Assembly (NCBI RefSeq): GCF_011326735.1
Contig: NZ_JAANCN010000007.1
Span: 124,001-188,000 of the forward strand
Origin: Phycicoccus endophyticus
GTDB taxonomy: Bacteria > Actinomycetota > Actinomycetes > Actinomycetales > Dermatophilaceae
DNA length: 64,000 nt
Direction of reading: 5' to 3'
Position 1 is the first letter of the stretch; each line of letters starts with the position of its first letter. A program made the position numbers and the translations under genes. Below the pieces are notes generated by a model, which was not told the origin of the DNA, searched no databases, and saw nothing but the letters and a program-made list of their open reading frames with translations. Of the stretch, positions 6,343 to 15,741 are shown piece after piece.

Positions 6343-7308
6343 TCAGTCCTCGAGCTCCTTGTCGGGCTCCTCGGCTGCGAGCCGGGACGCGACCTGGGAG
6401 AAGGCCTCCTGGATGGCCTGCTCGACCGCGACGGTGATGGCCTTGGCGTCGACGTCGCTGGACTCGGCCAGGGCCTTCACGGCCGGCACAACCCCTGCCG
6501 CGGTAGTCAGGGTCTTCTCCGTCACGTCGTTCGCGCGACGGATCCGGTCGTAGGTCCACTGGGTGCGGTTGTTGATGCCCTTGAGCCACCGGGCGACGCG
6601 CTTGTCGCTGTGGACGCCCTTGCGCCCGAAGGCGTAGTCGTCGTAGAGCCGGTCCACCTTCGTGGTGAGGCTGGCCATCTGCTTCGCCACCTGGGCGAGC
6701 TGCTTCTCCTGTGCCGGGGTCATGTCCGGTTCCTCCTTGGGGGTGATGAACAGGGCGCTCATGTCGCCCGGGTCGCCGTGGTCGTTCTCGGGGACGTGCT
6801 GGTGTCCGCACCAGCCGGCGTAGCTGTCCCACCCGGACTGGCTGAACCGCACCCGGGTGGCGCCGTAGGAGTCGGGGTACGGGAGCCAGCCCTGGGGCGG
6901 GCCGTGGTCGGGGATGCCGCGGTCGTCGTTGGCCCACTCGATGAACCGTCGGGCCCCTTCGATGGCCCAGTCCGGTGCGTCGGGCCAGAACAGTCCGGGG
7001 CCGCCCAGCACGCACGTGCCGACCAGTTCGATCTGGAACGCGCCGTCGTTGTTGGTCTGGACGCCACCGTCGGCGTTGACCAGGGCTCGGGCCGGACGTG
7101 CGCTGTCGAAGTGCTGGTACCCGATGACGATCTTTCGGGCGATGTCCGGTAGGAGCGTGAGGTGCGGGGCCATGGACCCGCCGTCGTAGCCCGGCAGTGT
7201 GGACGTCTCAGTGGTGTGCGCCACGCCCTTGTTCGGGCCGCCGGTGTAGCTGCCGGAGAAGTCCCGGTCGTAGCGGCGGGACTGGTCAGCGAATGGGCAC
7301 GCAGACAT
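6343..7308 (-). CDS. endolysin, N-acetylmuramoyl-L-alanine amidase type
   Basis: The 321-residue protein has an N-terminal amidase/PGRP-like domain (about 1-185). GVAHTTE supplies the first zinc histidine, and GHQHVPENDHGDPG near 168-181 matches the C-terminal zinc-site motif seen in many actinophage amidases. Residues 195-310 are helical and charged, perhaps a coiled coil or cell-wall-binding region unlike common PG-binding repeats. Amidases cut the bond between N-acetylmuramic acid and the peptide. It lies just upstream of the putative holin, 53 bp away, and is translated from the late operon. Confidence 0.85.
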   Translation of the reverse strand: MSACPFADQSRRYDRDFSGSYTGGPNKGVAHTTETSTLPGYDGGSMAPHLTLLPDIARKIVIGYQHFDSARPARALVNADGGVQTNNDGAFQIELVGTCVLGGPGLFWPDAPDWAIEGARRFIEWANDDRGIPDHGPPQGWLPYPDSYGATRVRFSQSGWDSYAGWCGHQHVPENDHGDPGDMSALFITPKEEPDMTPAQEKQLAQVAKQMASLTTKVDRLYDDYAFGRKGVHSDKRVARWLKGINNRTQWTYDRIRRANDVTEKTLTTAAGVVPAVKALAESSDVDAKAITVAVEQAIQEAFSQVASRLAAEEPDKELED

Positions 7309-7341
7309 GACGCCTCCTAGGCGTGCAGTGAGGTGGGTGGT

Positions 7342-7869
7342 TCAGTGGCTGTCGGGCCGGTCGAGGAAGTCGCGGACCTGCTGCGAGGTCGGTGGGGCGC
7401 CGGGTGGGTCGTGCCGCCCTTCCTTCTCCCAGCCCATGACGGTGCGGACGTACTCCGCGACGGCCTCTCGGCCGTGCCCCTCGAGGGCGTCGAGGCGGCG
7501 GTCTCGCACGGCCGCCTCGGACATGTGCTCGCGCAGGTTGCCGGAGAGCTCGTGGAGCGTCGTGGTGTTCTTCTCGACGGCCCGCTCGACTCGACGCACC
7601 GAGTCCTTGAGCGAGGAGCCGCCGTTGAACGTGACCTCGTGCTCGACGTTGGACATGCGGGTGGTCATGCTGGGGCGAGCCGGTCGACCGTCGCGGGCGT
7701 CCTCGCCGTACCAGTCGTCCAGGAACCGGTCGAAACGGCGCACGACCTGGGTGATGCGCCGCGCGCTGGGCCCGAGCACGGTGCGCCACGCGGTACCTGC
7801 GACAGTCACCGCCGCGAGGCCGCCGAGCATCCACGCCACGGCGGGGTGTAGGCCGGCGATCAGGTCCAT
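7342..7869 (-). CDS. phage membrane protein with coiled coil (DUF2746-like)
   Basis: From ATG 7869 the 175-residue product begins MDLIAGLHPAVAW with one transmembrane segment at about 8-28, followed by a charged helical region and the motif FNGGSSLKDSVRRVE, which recurs in actinophage DUF2746 proteins encoded beside lysis genes. A longer frame upstream has no support. Its role is not established; a membrane-associated lysis or tail-tip accessory is possible. A 33-bp gap separates it from the endolysin start. Confidence 0.65.
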   Translation of the reverse strand: MDLIAGLHPAVAWMLGGLAAVTVAGTAWRTVLGPSARRITQVVRRFDRFLDDWYGEDARDGRPARPSMTTRMSNVEHEVTFNGGSSLKDSVRRVERAVEKNTTTLHELSGNLREHMSEAAVRDRRLDALEGHGREAVAEYVRTVMGWEKEGRHDPPGAPPTSQQVRDFLDRPDSH

Positions 7870-7900
7870 GCCTTGCCCCCGCCCGGCGTTGTCGTCCGGG

Positions 7901-8623
7901 TCACGACTGGACCCCCGCGTACTCGATCTCCATGAAGCTGGCGTAGGTGTTGCCACCCATCAGGTCGAAGGTGCCGGTGCCGATTCCGTGTCGGACGTAG
8001 TACGCGAGGGTGTCCCCAGCGGAGAGCGCGACCGACTCCTCGGCCGAGACCCCGAGCCGCCCGGACGTGGACACGTCGAGCTGCTTCCACACGATGAGCG
8101 ATCCGGTGTCCATGTCGGTGTCGGTGACGTTGAGCTTGACCCCGACCTGCAGGTTGCCGTTGACGTTGGCGACCTGTGCCGTGGAGATCTGCACCCGGAG
8201 GCGGTAGATCCCATCGAGGGGCACGGTGCGGATGCTCGTGGCGCCGGCGGCGTCCCACGCCGCGCCCGAGGAGATCTCCTCGGTCATGGGAAGGGTGTAG
8301 TTCGCCCCGGGGGGCACTGCGGTCGAGGAGTCGCTGACGTACCCCTTCCACATGGTCACGACCCGCTCGGTGTCCTTGACGTGCTCGCACCACTCGGTGC
8401 CGTCCCACACCCACAGGGACGAGGGGGAGTCGTCCAGTCGGCACACCGGCACGACGTCCGGGGTCAGGTTCGCCGCGGTCAGCGCCTGGTCCCGGGCGGT
8501 CGCCGAGGGGAATCGGGCCACGCCGTACCTCCGCAGCTGGTCGATCGCGTCGTTGAGGTACGTCGCGCCGTCGACCGACGACGGGTCCCAGTACGTGGTG
8601 CCGGTCAGCGGCTCGGATGCCAT
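7901..8623 (-). CDS. minor tail / receptor-binding-type protein
   Basis: The 240-residue protein starts MASEPLTGTTYWDPSSV and contains regularly spaced beta segments. The C-terminal 120 residues (GIYRLRVQIST...SAGDTLAYYV...ASFMEIEYAG) resemble the jelly-roll/C1q-like domains used as receptor-binding tips of siphophage tails. Position after the tail hub genes and before lysis genes supports a distal tail or fibre role. One base separates its stop from the next reading frame boundary. Confidence 0.65.
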   Translation of the reverse strand: MASEPLTGTTYWDPSSVDGATYLNDAIDQLRRYGVARFPSATARDQALTAANLTPDVVPVCRLDDSPSSLWVWDGTEWCEHVKDTERVVTMWKGYVSDSSTAVPPGANYTLPMTEEISSGAAWDAAGATSIRTVPLDGIYRLRVQISTAQVANVNGNLQVGVKLNVTDTDMDTGSLIVWKQLDVSTSGRLGVSAEESVALSAGDTLAYYVRHGIGTGTFDLMGGNTYASFMEIEYAGVQS

Positions 8624-8624
8624 C

Positions 8625-9509
8625 TCAGGTGCTCCAATCGGCGTGCAGGGTCACCCGGTCGAGGGTGACGTTGATCTGCGGGTGGTATATGCCCACGCCC
8701 TTGGCGGTGCCGTTCTTGAACGCGGCGTGCCAGTCCGTGGGCAGGGTGAAGGTGCGCGACTCGTTCCAGCCGAGCGACCCGATCTGTGTGATGCCGCGCA
8801 GCGTCGGCGTCGACCCAGGTAGGGACGTGAGGGTGTGCCAGCCCATGTAGACCGGTTGGCGGGCCGTGATGCCCTCCCCGGAGACGCGGTGCAGGTCCAC
8901 GTACAGGCGGGTGACCGTCTTCCCGGAGAGCGCGCCGAAAGCGTTGGCGGGGAAGACGGCGATTCCCATGTCCGGCCCGTAGCCATACCAGTAGCCCTGC
9001 TCCATGTGGCCGCGCTTGATGAGCTTCCCGCCCCGGTAGGTGCCGGTCTCCTTGCGCTTCGCGGTGACGGTGCCCTTGGTGACGGCCGGCGGCGTCGGCG
9101 GGTCCGGCGGGTCGGGCGGGGTGTAGGTCGCGGTGACGATTCGCAGCCGCTTCCCGGCTTCGTCGACGTACACGTCGGTGGCCTTGGTGAACGCCGAGCC
9201 CGGGGCCTTGGCGGACTGTGTGATCGTCCAGATCTTCGCGTCGACGTCGACGATGGACTGCTCGAGCGTGTCGACTTCGGAGGCGAGCTCACCTCGGACG
9301 GCTGTGAACTCTGCCGCGACGTCGTCGGTGACGGGGGAGCCCTTCGTGGTTCCTGTGACACGCGCGTTGCCGCCCGTGATCTCGATGACGACACGGTCGC
9401 CCTCGCGGCGGGGCATCTCCCGTGGCGCCGGCAGGGACGCCAGTGTCGCGCCAGGCACGGTCACGTTGACCGTCCCGTCGTCGTTCGCGGACTCGAGCAC
9501 CCCGATCAC
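8625..9509 (-). CDS. minor tail protein
   Basis: The 294-residue protein starts with GTG 9509, whose last bases overlap the TGA of the preceding gene (GTGA); GGGAGGT precedes it by 6 bp. The N-terminal 70 residues form a small beta domain (VIGVLESANDDGTVNVTV), then a short coiled coil (about 80-110), a proline-rich linker (PPDPPDPPTPP) and a C-terminal beta domain with aromatic residues. This build suits a tail fibre or tip protein. Confidence 0.7.
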   Translation of the reverse strand: MIGVLESANDDGTVNVTVPGATLASLPAPREMPRREGDRVVIEITGGNARVTGTTKGSPVTDDVAAEFTAVRGELASEVDTLEQSIVDVDAKIWTITQSAKAPGSAFTKATDVYVDEAGKRLRIVTATYTPPDPPDPPTPPAVTKGTVTAKRKETGTYRGGKLIKRGHMEQGYWYGYGPDMGIAVFPANAFGALSGKTVTRLYVDLHRVSGEGITARQPVYMGWHTLTSLPGSTPTLRGITQIGSLGWNESRTFTLPTDWHAAFKNGTAKGVGIYHPQINVTLDRVTLHADWST

Positions 9510-10654
9510 GTCGCCACCTCCCGTGTCTGCAGCGACATGGGCGCCCCGGAGGACGCGGCCACGCCGAGGGTGTAGGACTCGATGACGTGCCGCTCGTGGC
9601 CAGCCGCGGTAGGGACGTCGATGGTGTCGTCGGGCTCGAGCCACGGCACAGGGATGCACGACAGCTCGACTCTGCGCAGCACCCCGGCTTGCGACTGCCC
9701 GAACGTGGTCGCACCCATGCGCGCCTCAAAGTCGGACGAGAACTGCGGGGAGTCGAGGAAGTAGGGGCTCGCGCCGAAGCCGCGGGTGCCCCACGGCAGG
9801 CCGTCGATCTCCTGCACGGAGACCGTGCCGCGCAGCAGCGCGTCCACGGCGTCCCCGACGTACGTCCCGGAGTTCGGGTTGTCGTCCCACCACAGACCGA
9901 AGGGCACCGGCCCGTCGTCGTCGGGCCGGTTGCCGCGGCCGACGACGACGTTGTAGGTGCCGTCCTCGTCGGAGGACTCTCGAGCGTCCACGACCGCAGC
10001 GCCAAAGTCGGGGATCCACACGGGGGAGTCGCCGGCGGCGGGCAGGTCCGTCACTCGGAAGGCGCCGACTCCGTCGCACCACACGCGTGCGCCGATCGCG
10101 CGGGCGAGAGACTCGTCTGTGCCGTCCACGGCGCCCCACCGGTCATCCTCGACCGTCATCGGCCTGGCGTACCGATCCCGCGTCGCGCTCGAGGCGATCG
10201 CTGCATCAGGGACGGCCTCCCGAACCAGGGCCTCGATCTGGTCGACGACGGTGCGGCCCGCCACGATCCGGGCCGTGAGGAACCTCGCGCGCTGCACCTC
10301 GTACTCGAGTGAGCGCCCGGTGACGGTCCATGCGCCGTCGCGCTCGTGGTCGTACCCCGTCACGCGCAGCACTCCGAGCCCGCAGCTCACGTCTGCCCCG
10401 GACGGCAGGTGGTAGGTGCGGCGGAGGCGGATGCGCTGCCCGGAAGGCACGACCAGGGACCGGTCGGTGTCCGGGTGCAGCGTCAGCGAGGCCTCGCGCC
10501 GCCACACGTTCTCCGCGGATACCGTGACCGCGCCGTCGAGGATGTGCGTGGGAGCCCAGCCGCCGGCGGCGGGGGAGACCCACGCCTCGTCGGTGGCGTG
10601 GACGGCCTGGCCGGCCACCAGGAGCGGCAGGACGGCGGCTGGAGGGGCGGCCAT
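9506..10654 (-). CDS. tail hub / minor tail protein (DUF5047-like)
   Basis: The 382-residue product has a mixed alpha/beta N-terminal half (RTYHLPSGADV..., VVDQIEALVREAVPDAAI) and a C-terminal ESYTLGVAASSGAPMSLQTRE, features shared by baseplate-hub-like proteins of siphophages. Order (tape measure, distal tail, this gene, fibres) matches the hub position. It overlaps the next gene by four bases. Family naming is from memory and tentative. Confidence 0.65.
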   Translation of the reverse strand: MAAPPAAVLPLLVAGQAVHATDEAWVSPAAGGWAPTHILDGAVTVSAENVWRREASLTLHPDTDRSLVVPSGQRIRLRRTYHLPSGADVSCGLGVLRVTGYDHERDGAWTVTGRSLEYEVQRARFLTARIVAGRTVVDQIEALVREAVPDAAIASSATRDRYARPMTVEDDRWGAVDGTDESLARAIGARVWCDGVGAFRVTDLPAAGDSPVWIPDFGAAVVDARESSDEDGTYNVVVGRGNRPDDDGPVPFGLWWDDNPNSGTYVGDAVDALLRGTVSVQEIDGLPWGTRGFGASPYFLDSPQFSSDFEARMGATTFGQSQAGVLRRVELSCIPVPWLEPDDTIDVPTAAGHERHVIESYTLGVAASSGAPMSLQTREVAT

Positions 10655-10655
10655 C

Positions 10656-11462
10656 TCAGGCGCCCACCCCGGCGAGCATCATGTCCCACACCCCGCGGGG
10701 GTAGGCGGCTCGCACTGCCGCCAGGTCGGAGTACCCGGCGGTTGCGTCCACCCACCCCCAACGGGGCATGCGCACGTGCGCTCCGACGTGGTAGGGCCGA
10801 TCAAGTTCCGCCCACGCCACGGTGACATCACGCGGGCCGTAGCCCGACGCGCGCCCCGAGGAGGGCTGCCGCACTCCGCCGAGGTGCACCCACCTGTCCG
10901 GGACACCGTGCGACGGGTGCGCCTGAAGCAGCTTGGCGCCAGGGTGCCGAAGCAGAGCCCCCAGCCTCTCTAGGGGCTCACGTCCCTGCGTCTGCACGGT
11001 GAACTCACCGGTGGGAGCGGCTCGACGCTTCTCCGTGACGAAGGGAGGGGCCGCCTCATCCACACTCAGGAACAGGGAGGGGTCCTCCCACGACTCCTCC
11101 CACGGGTGGATGAGGTCGACCACCCGGGACAGGCTGGGGTCCCGCACGTCCTTGACGATCGCCGTGCACGCGCTCGCCCACGGAAGCATCACCGAGGCTG
11201 CGGCGGACTCGACCTCGTCGATGACAGCCGTGTAGCGGTACTGCACCCCCGGGGCGGCCTCATGGTCGTAGGCGACGCCGACACCGTCAACCAGCCGGCA
11301 CGGGTCGCCCGACCGGACCGGGACCCGGGCGCCAGCCACGTCGCGCCGGTACACCGTGCACGACCCGCCGGCTATCGCCGCCGTCACCTTGAGGAGCACG
11401 CTGGCGTTGACCTCGTCGGTGACCGCGGTCACCACGCCGTCACTCGAGACCACCTGAGCCAC
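10656..11462 (-). CDS. distal tail-type protein
   Basis: This 268-residue protein starts MAQVVSSDGVVTAVTDEVN and is beta-rich. It immediately follows the tape measure gene (3 bp gap), where siphophages encode the Dit protein that joins tail tube to tip. No motif proves the assignment; position and size do most of the work. Confidence 0.65.
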   Translation of the reverse strand: MAQVVSSDGVVTAVTDEVNASVLLKVTAAIAGGSCTVYRRDVAGARVPVRSGDPCRLVDGVGVAYDHEAAPGVQYRYTAVIDEVESAAASVMLPWASACTAIVKDVRDPSLSRVVDLIHPWEESWEDPSLFLSVDEAAPPFVTEKRRAAPTGEFTVQTQGREPLERLGALLRHPGAKLLQAHPSHGVPDRWVHLGGVRQPSSGRASGYGPRDVTVAWAELDRPYHVGAHVRMPRWGWVDATAGYSDLAAVRAAYPRGVWDMMLAGVGA

Positions 11463-11465
11463 GGG

Positions 11466-14240
11466 TCACCGCCTCTTCTTCCGGTCGTGCAGCTGTACTG
11501 CGTGTCCGACCTCATCGACGCCTACCGCCAGCCGGACACCACTCATGGCGGCCGCGACAGCTCGACCGAGCCGCTCGTAGTCGATGCCTTCGGACAGTGC
11601 CGCCGAGCCGGCGGAGGGCATGCCGCCGGCGTTGATCCACTCGAGGAAGGGACCCCACGGTTCCGCCTGGCGGGAGTTGACGACGAACTCCTTGCCGGCG
11701 AGGGGCTGGCTGAGTGTCCGGCCGCCACTGTTGAGCGGCCACAGGACGTTGTCGTAGCCGGGGTCGGACCCTGGCACCCACCCGCCGGCGTAGCGGCCCG
11801 TAAGCCGCCCGCCGCCGTGGTAGCCGGGGACCTGAGACCGGTACACCGACCCACCGGAGGAGTAGGCGTAGTTCACCCTGATCGTCGAGGTACGGTCGCG
11901 CGCTGTGTAGTTCAGCTCGTGCTCGGCGGCGGTCGCGTTAGCCGTCACCGTGACCCGCCCCGACGTGCGGTCGATCTTGTACCTCAGGCCGTCGACCGTC
12001 GCGCGCGCCTTGGACGAGTCGCCACCGATCGTGACGTCACCCTTGCTGTTGCGGATCAGGTGGATGACCCGGTCCAGGGCCGACTCCGCTGGGACCCGGT
12101 CGCCGTTGATGGTGACCGTGCCGTCCTCGCCGTTGATGTTCTTCACGATGAGCTTGAGGGCCTGGTCGGCGTTCTTCTTGTCGCCGTTGATGGTGACCGT
12201 GCCGCCGGACTCGTCGACCGCCGCGGAGAAGGCGTCCATGTCGGCCGTCATCGCCATGGTCGCGTCGTGGACTCGTGCCTTCAGCAGCTCCGGCCCGGCC
12301 CACGTGTTGATCTTGTCTCGGGTCACCTCGAGCGCTTCCGGGACCTCGGTGCGTAGCGTGTCGGCGCCTTCCCGGGCGCTGGCGGCCAGGTCCCGTAGCG
12401 GGTCGACGATGCCGTCCGTGCCCGGGAGGATGTCGAGCAGCCCGGACAGGCTGGCGGCGACGCTGGCGATGCCGTCGAGGGCGGACGCGGAGAAGTCGGC
12501 GAAGCCCTCCGCCATGTCGATGGTGCCGTTGATGACGTCTAGGAAGAACTGCATGAGGGGGGCGCGGTTCCTCGACACCCAGTCGGCTGCGCCGGAGATC
12601 TCGTCACCGAAGGCCTCCGCGAGGGCACCCTTGATCCCGTCCATCGCGATCTCGACGTTGCGGCGGGCCGACTCGATCTTCGTGGCCGTGTTGTCGGCCA
12701 TCGTCGACAGCGCACGATCCGCAGCCCCGGCGGAGCCGTTGACGCCACCCAGGGCGCTCTCGACCTTGCCCAGGTTCAGGGAGAACAGGGCAGCGCCGAG
12801 GTCCTCACCCGGCCCGCCGAAGAGGTTGGCGATCGCCGACTGGACGTTCTTGCCCTCCTTCTTCGCCTCCCGCAGCGCGTCGAACACGTCACCGATCGCC
12901 GTCGCGGCCTCAGGGCCACCCTTCTGGAAGGCCGCGATCGTCTCCTGCGCGTTCAGGCCCAGCAGCTCGAGCGCCTGGATCGCCGGGTCGGTGCCTTCCC
13001 GCACCCGCAGCCCGAGCTCCTTGAGCGCGTCGGCGACCTTGTCGGTGTCCCGCGCCCCGGCCTGGGCGCCTTGCACGATCAGACCGAAGGCCTGGTCGCC
13101 GTTCAGTCCCAGCGTGACGAACTGGTTGCTGTACTCGTTGACGGTGTCGAGCAGGTCATCCGAGGGCAGCTTCTGCGAGGCCGCGGTGATGAGGTCGAAG
13201 GCCTGGTCGGCGTCGCGCACGAGCCCGGTCTTCATCGCGTTGCCGACCGCCTGCACCGACATCGGGATGTCGTAGTCGAACAGGTCCTGCAGGCCGGTCA
13301 GCTTGGCGATGACGTTCTCGATCTCGGCGCTGGTGGCGTCCTCGTCGATCAGGCCGCCCGCGAGCGCGCGGCGCGCCGCGTCGAGGTTGCCCTCGACCGA
13401 GTCGCCGTAGGCGTTGGCGTAGGCCTCACCCGCAGACCGGCCGAACCGGGCCGAGGTCGCCTCATCCAGGCCCGTGCGTGCCGAGAACAGGTCCCGCTCG
13501 GCCTCGATCGACAGACCCTGCCGGATGCCGGCGACCAGGCCGGCCGCGATCGCCGCCCCGGCCCCGATCACGGCCCCCGCGATGGGGATGGTCGCCAGTG
13601 CGCCCAGGATGCCGGAGACGACGTTCTCACCGGCGGCGTCGCCCGCTTCGTCGCCCTTGGTGGCGATGTCGCCGGCGAGGTCGTCGACGGCGTTCTCGGC
13701 CTTTGTGGTGTCGGCGGTGACGGTGACCTCGGCCTTGGCGGCGTTGAGCTCGCGCAGGCTGGCCCGCGCCTCCCGCAGGCGCTTCTGGGCGTCTCGGATG
13801 TCGGCGGACACCTCGGGCGTGACGTCGAGGGTGCGCAGCAGCCCGAGCTCGTTGGTGATGGACGCGATCGCCTTCTTGGCGTCCTTGATCCCTGCGTCGA
13901 TGCGGACTTCGGTCTTGGCCTGTGTGAGGTCCTTGATCTCTCGTCGGACCTCGACGATGTTGGCCTTCGCCTGCTCGATCTTGAGGTCGACCTCAGGTGA
14001 GGACGGCTCCTTCTTCAGGTCGCCGAGCTCGCGGGTCAGGTCGGAGAGCCGCTTCTTCGCCTCGTCAATCTCGACGTCGATCTCCGGCGCGGCCTTCTGC
14101 GCGTCGAGGGTCTTGAGGTCCTTGGTGAGGTCGTCGACCTTCTGGCCGGCCTGGTCCACGTCATGGGAGAGGTCCGTCATGCCCTTCCGGGCGCCGGAGA
14201 CGCGGGCCTCGAAGATGGCGCGGACGGTGCGGTCAGCCAC
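11466..14240 (-). CDS. tail tape measure protein
   Basis: At 924 residues this is the largest phage protein. Residues 1-190 are coiled coil with repeated (I/V)D..I.(E/D)AKK..... segments; residues 215-240 are a Gly/Ala-rich hydrophobic stretch (GAVIGAGAAIAAGLVAGI); a second hydrophobic region lies near 560-600. Residues about 690-780 carry three repeats with the core (T/D)VTI(N/G)GD. It spans the tail lumen and sets tail length; at about 0.15 nm per residue that predicts a tail near 140 nm. The start overlaps the frameshifted chaperone stop by 8 bp. Confidence 0.93.
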   Translation of the reverse strand: MADRTVRAIFEARVSGARKGMTDLSHDVDQAGQKVDDLTKDLKTLDAQKAAPEIDVEIDEAKKRLSDLTRELGDLKKEPSSPEVDLKIEQAKANIVEVRREIKDLTQAKTEVRIDAGIKDAKKAIASITNELGLLRTLDVTPEVSADIRDAQKRLREARASLRELNAAKAEVTVTADTTKAENAVDDLAGDIATKGDEAGDAAGENVVSGILGALATIPIAGAVIGAGAAIAAGLVAGIRQGLSIEAERDLFSARTGLDEATSARFGRSAGEAYANAYGDSVEGNLDAARRALAGGLIDEDATSAEIENVIAKLTGLQDLFDYDIPMSVQAVGNAMKTGLVRDADQAFDLITAASQKLPSDDLLDTVNEYSNQFVTLGLNGDQAFGLIVQGAQAGARDTDKVADALKELGLRVREGTDPAIQALELLGLNAQETIAAFQKGGPEAATAIGDVFDALREAKKEGKNVQSAIANLFGGPGEDLGAALFSLNLGKVESALGGVNGSAGAADRALSTMADNTATKIESARRNVEIAMDGIKGALAEAFGDEISGAADWVSRNRAPLMQFFLDVINGTIDMAEGFADFSASALDGIASVAASLSGLLDILPGTDGIVDPLRDLAASAREGADTLRTEVPEALEVTRDKINTWAGPELLKARVHDATMAMTADMDAFSAAVDESGGTVTINGDKKNADQALKLIVKNINGEDGTVTINGDRVPAESALDRVIHLIRNSKGDVTIGGDSSKARATVDGLRYKIDRTSGRVTVTANATAAEHELNYTARDRTSTIRVNYAYSSGGSVYRSQVPGYHGGGRLTGRYAGGWVPGSDPGYDNVLWPLNSGGRTLSQPLAGKEFVVNSRQAEPWGPFLEWINAGGMPSAGSAALSEGIDYERLGRAVAAAMSGVRLAVGVDEVGHAVQLHDRKKRR

Positions 14241-15116
14241 GGCGCGCCCCCTTCCGTGCGGACTTCTTCCGGGTCGGGTCGAAGGTCACGTGCGCGATGA
14301 CGCCGTCGTGGTCGGTGCGCTTCTTCTCCGCCTCGCGGATGGCGCGCGTGCGGTAGCAGCGGGTAAACGTCACGACGAAGGCGTGCTGGTTGTCCGGGTC
14401 CTGACAGAGAGCGGCCGGGCCACCACACTGGGTGCATCGCTCGGCAGCGTCCTCCGCCTCGGCGACGTCTGCTCCGAGCGCCCATGCCCGGTCGTGCTCG
14501 TCGAGCGCGTCCCACTGCGACATGGTCAGGCCCATGGCGCGCGCCACCCGCGCCTCGGCACGGGCCGGGGCGTGGTCGTGCAGGTGGCGCGCTACCGAGG
14601 GAAAGCCGGGGCGCCCTCGTTCGTGAGGTCCATGCAGGCCCGGAAGACCTCTTCCCACTGGCCGTTGGTCATGTCGTCGGCCCAGTCCGGCCACCGGTTC
14701 TCCACGGGTTCCCCGTCGAGGTTCTCCGTGTGGAGGATGCAGGCCTGGATGAGCGCGTCACCGAAGGTGTCGGAGTTGTACCCCAGCCGCACGTCGAGGG
14801 GGTCGTCCTCGCGGGGTGGGTGCTCGACGAGGAGTCGGCGGAACTCGCCCCGGGTGAGGCCCTTGATGACGATGCGCACGACCCCGGAGGCGATGGTCGC
14901 CTTGTGGGCGTCCATCTGCGCACGCACCTGCGCCAGCTCAGACTCGAGGTCCTCGGGGGGCAGGGACATGCGCCTCGGCTTGCGCGGCTCCTCGTCGTCG
15001 GTGCCCTGACGGGCGATGGCGAGGGTGAGGCGCTGCTCCTCGCGGGCGAGCCGGTCGTGCTCGGCCTGCGCCTCCGGGTAGAAGGTGTGGAAGTGGTTCA
15101 GGACTTGGGTGCGCAT
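14233..15116 (-). CDS. tail assembly chaperone, -1 frameshifted long form (gpGT-like)
   Basis: A -1 slip at T_TTC_CCT fuses 173 codons of the short chaperone to a 121-codon extension ending at 14233, giving 294 residues. The extension has SVARHLHDHAP after the slip, then MGLTMSQWDALDEHDRAWAL and two cysteine pairs (CTQCGG, ALCQDPDN), the usual look of siphophage T domains that bind the tail tube protein. The extension lacks a good independent start and ribosome site, and it overlaps the tape measure gene by 8 bp. Confidence 0.85.
14592..15116 (-). CDS. tail assembly chaperone, short form (gpG-like)
   Basis: The 174-residue protein runs from ATG 15116 (MRTQVLNHFHTFYPEA) to TAG at 14592. It lies between the major tail protein and the tape measure gene, as gpG does in lambda-like phages, and is mostly helical and acidic, ending NEGAPAFPR. 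It carries a canonical slippery heptamer three codons before the stop. Most ribosomes would end here, giving the abundant short chaperone that coats the tape measure during assembly. Confidence 0.88.
   Translation of the reverse strand: MRTQVLNHFHTFYPEAQAEHDRLAREEQRLTLAIARQGTDDEEPRKPRRMSLPPEDLESELAQVRAQMDAHKATIASGVVRIVIKGLTRGEFRRLLVEHPPREDDPLDVRLGYNSDTFGDALIQACILHTENLDGEPVENRWPDWADDMTNGQWEEVFRACMDLTNEGAPAFPR
14598..14604 (-). other. programmed -1 frameshift site
   Basis: On the minus strand the heptamer is TTTCCCT, read T TTC CCT in the zero frame, a perfect X XXY YYZ site. The Phe and Pro tRNAs can re-pair on TTT and CCC. The zero-frame stop TAG follows one codon later. Confidence 0.88.
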
Positions 15117-15198
15117 CGGTGCTCCTGGGGTTGGGCTGAGGGGGGCCGAGAGGTGGGCGCGCGGCTCAGCCCGGGGCCGCGCACCCACCCGTCCGGTG

Positions 15199-15741
15199 TC
15201 AGGCGGCGTCGGTGAGCGCGACGTCCGCCCAGAACCCGGAGCCCGAGAGCGTCGCCGCGAACTTGAGGTCCTCGTCGGCCGCCGTCGGCTGGCTCTTCGA
15301 CCGGGTCTGCACCTCGCCCTTGACGAGGTCGATGACCGTGGTGGCCGTCGGCGCGGTGCCCGAGGGGTGGCCGAAGGCCTGCGCGACGTAGACCTCCGCG
15401 CCCTCGGGCAGCGCCGCGTAGGCCAGGTTCACGTCGTCGGTCATGGCCTCCTGCTGGTCGTACACGCCGGCGATCGTGACGTCGATCGTCTCGCCGGTCT
15501 TCCTGGTCTGGGCGACGATCTGGGAGATGCGCTGCCTGGTCCGGGTCTGCGGCGTCCGGGTGACCGTGGTGTCGCCGAAGTCCTGGTAGCAGTCGATCTG
15601 GACCGTCGACTCGTCGGTGAGGGCGGCCAGGGGGATCGACCAGGTGCCGTCGACCGGGTCGGTCGTGATGAGGGCGGACGGGATGATCCAGGTGGGGGTG
15701 TGGCCGCCTGCGGTCACGCCGTCGATAGTGATGCTGCTCAT
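15199..15741 (-). CDS. major tail (tube) protein
   Basis: The 180-residue protein (MSSITIDGVTAGG) is beta-rich with few cysteines. It sits immediately upstream of the tail chaperone pair, the invariant place of the tube protein in siphophages. Its length fits a single tube domain without an added Ig-like domain. The tube subunits stack around the tape measure protein. Confidence 0.82.
   Translation of the reverse strand: MSSITIDGVTAGGHTPTWIIPSALITTDPVDGTWSIPLAALTDESTVQIDCYQDFGDTTVTRTPQTRTRQRISQIVAQTRKTGETIDVTIAGVYDQQEAMTDDVNLAYAALPEGAEVYVAQAFGHPSGTAPTATTVIDLVKGEVQTRSKSQPTAADEDLKFAATLSGSGFWADVALTDAA

Noticed and set aside
14233-14694. Independent gene for the tail chaperone extension
   Set aside because: The frame has no convincing start or ribosome site in its first part, and the region upstream of the slip is out-of-frame coding for the short chaperone; the slippery heptamer explains its expression.
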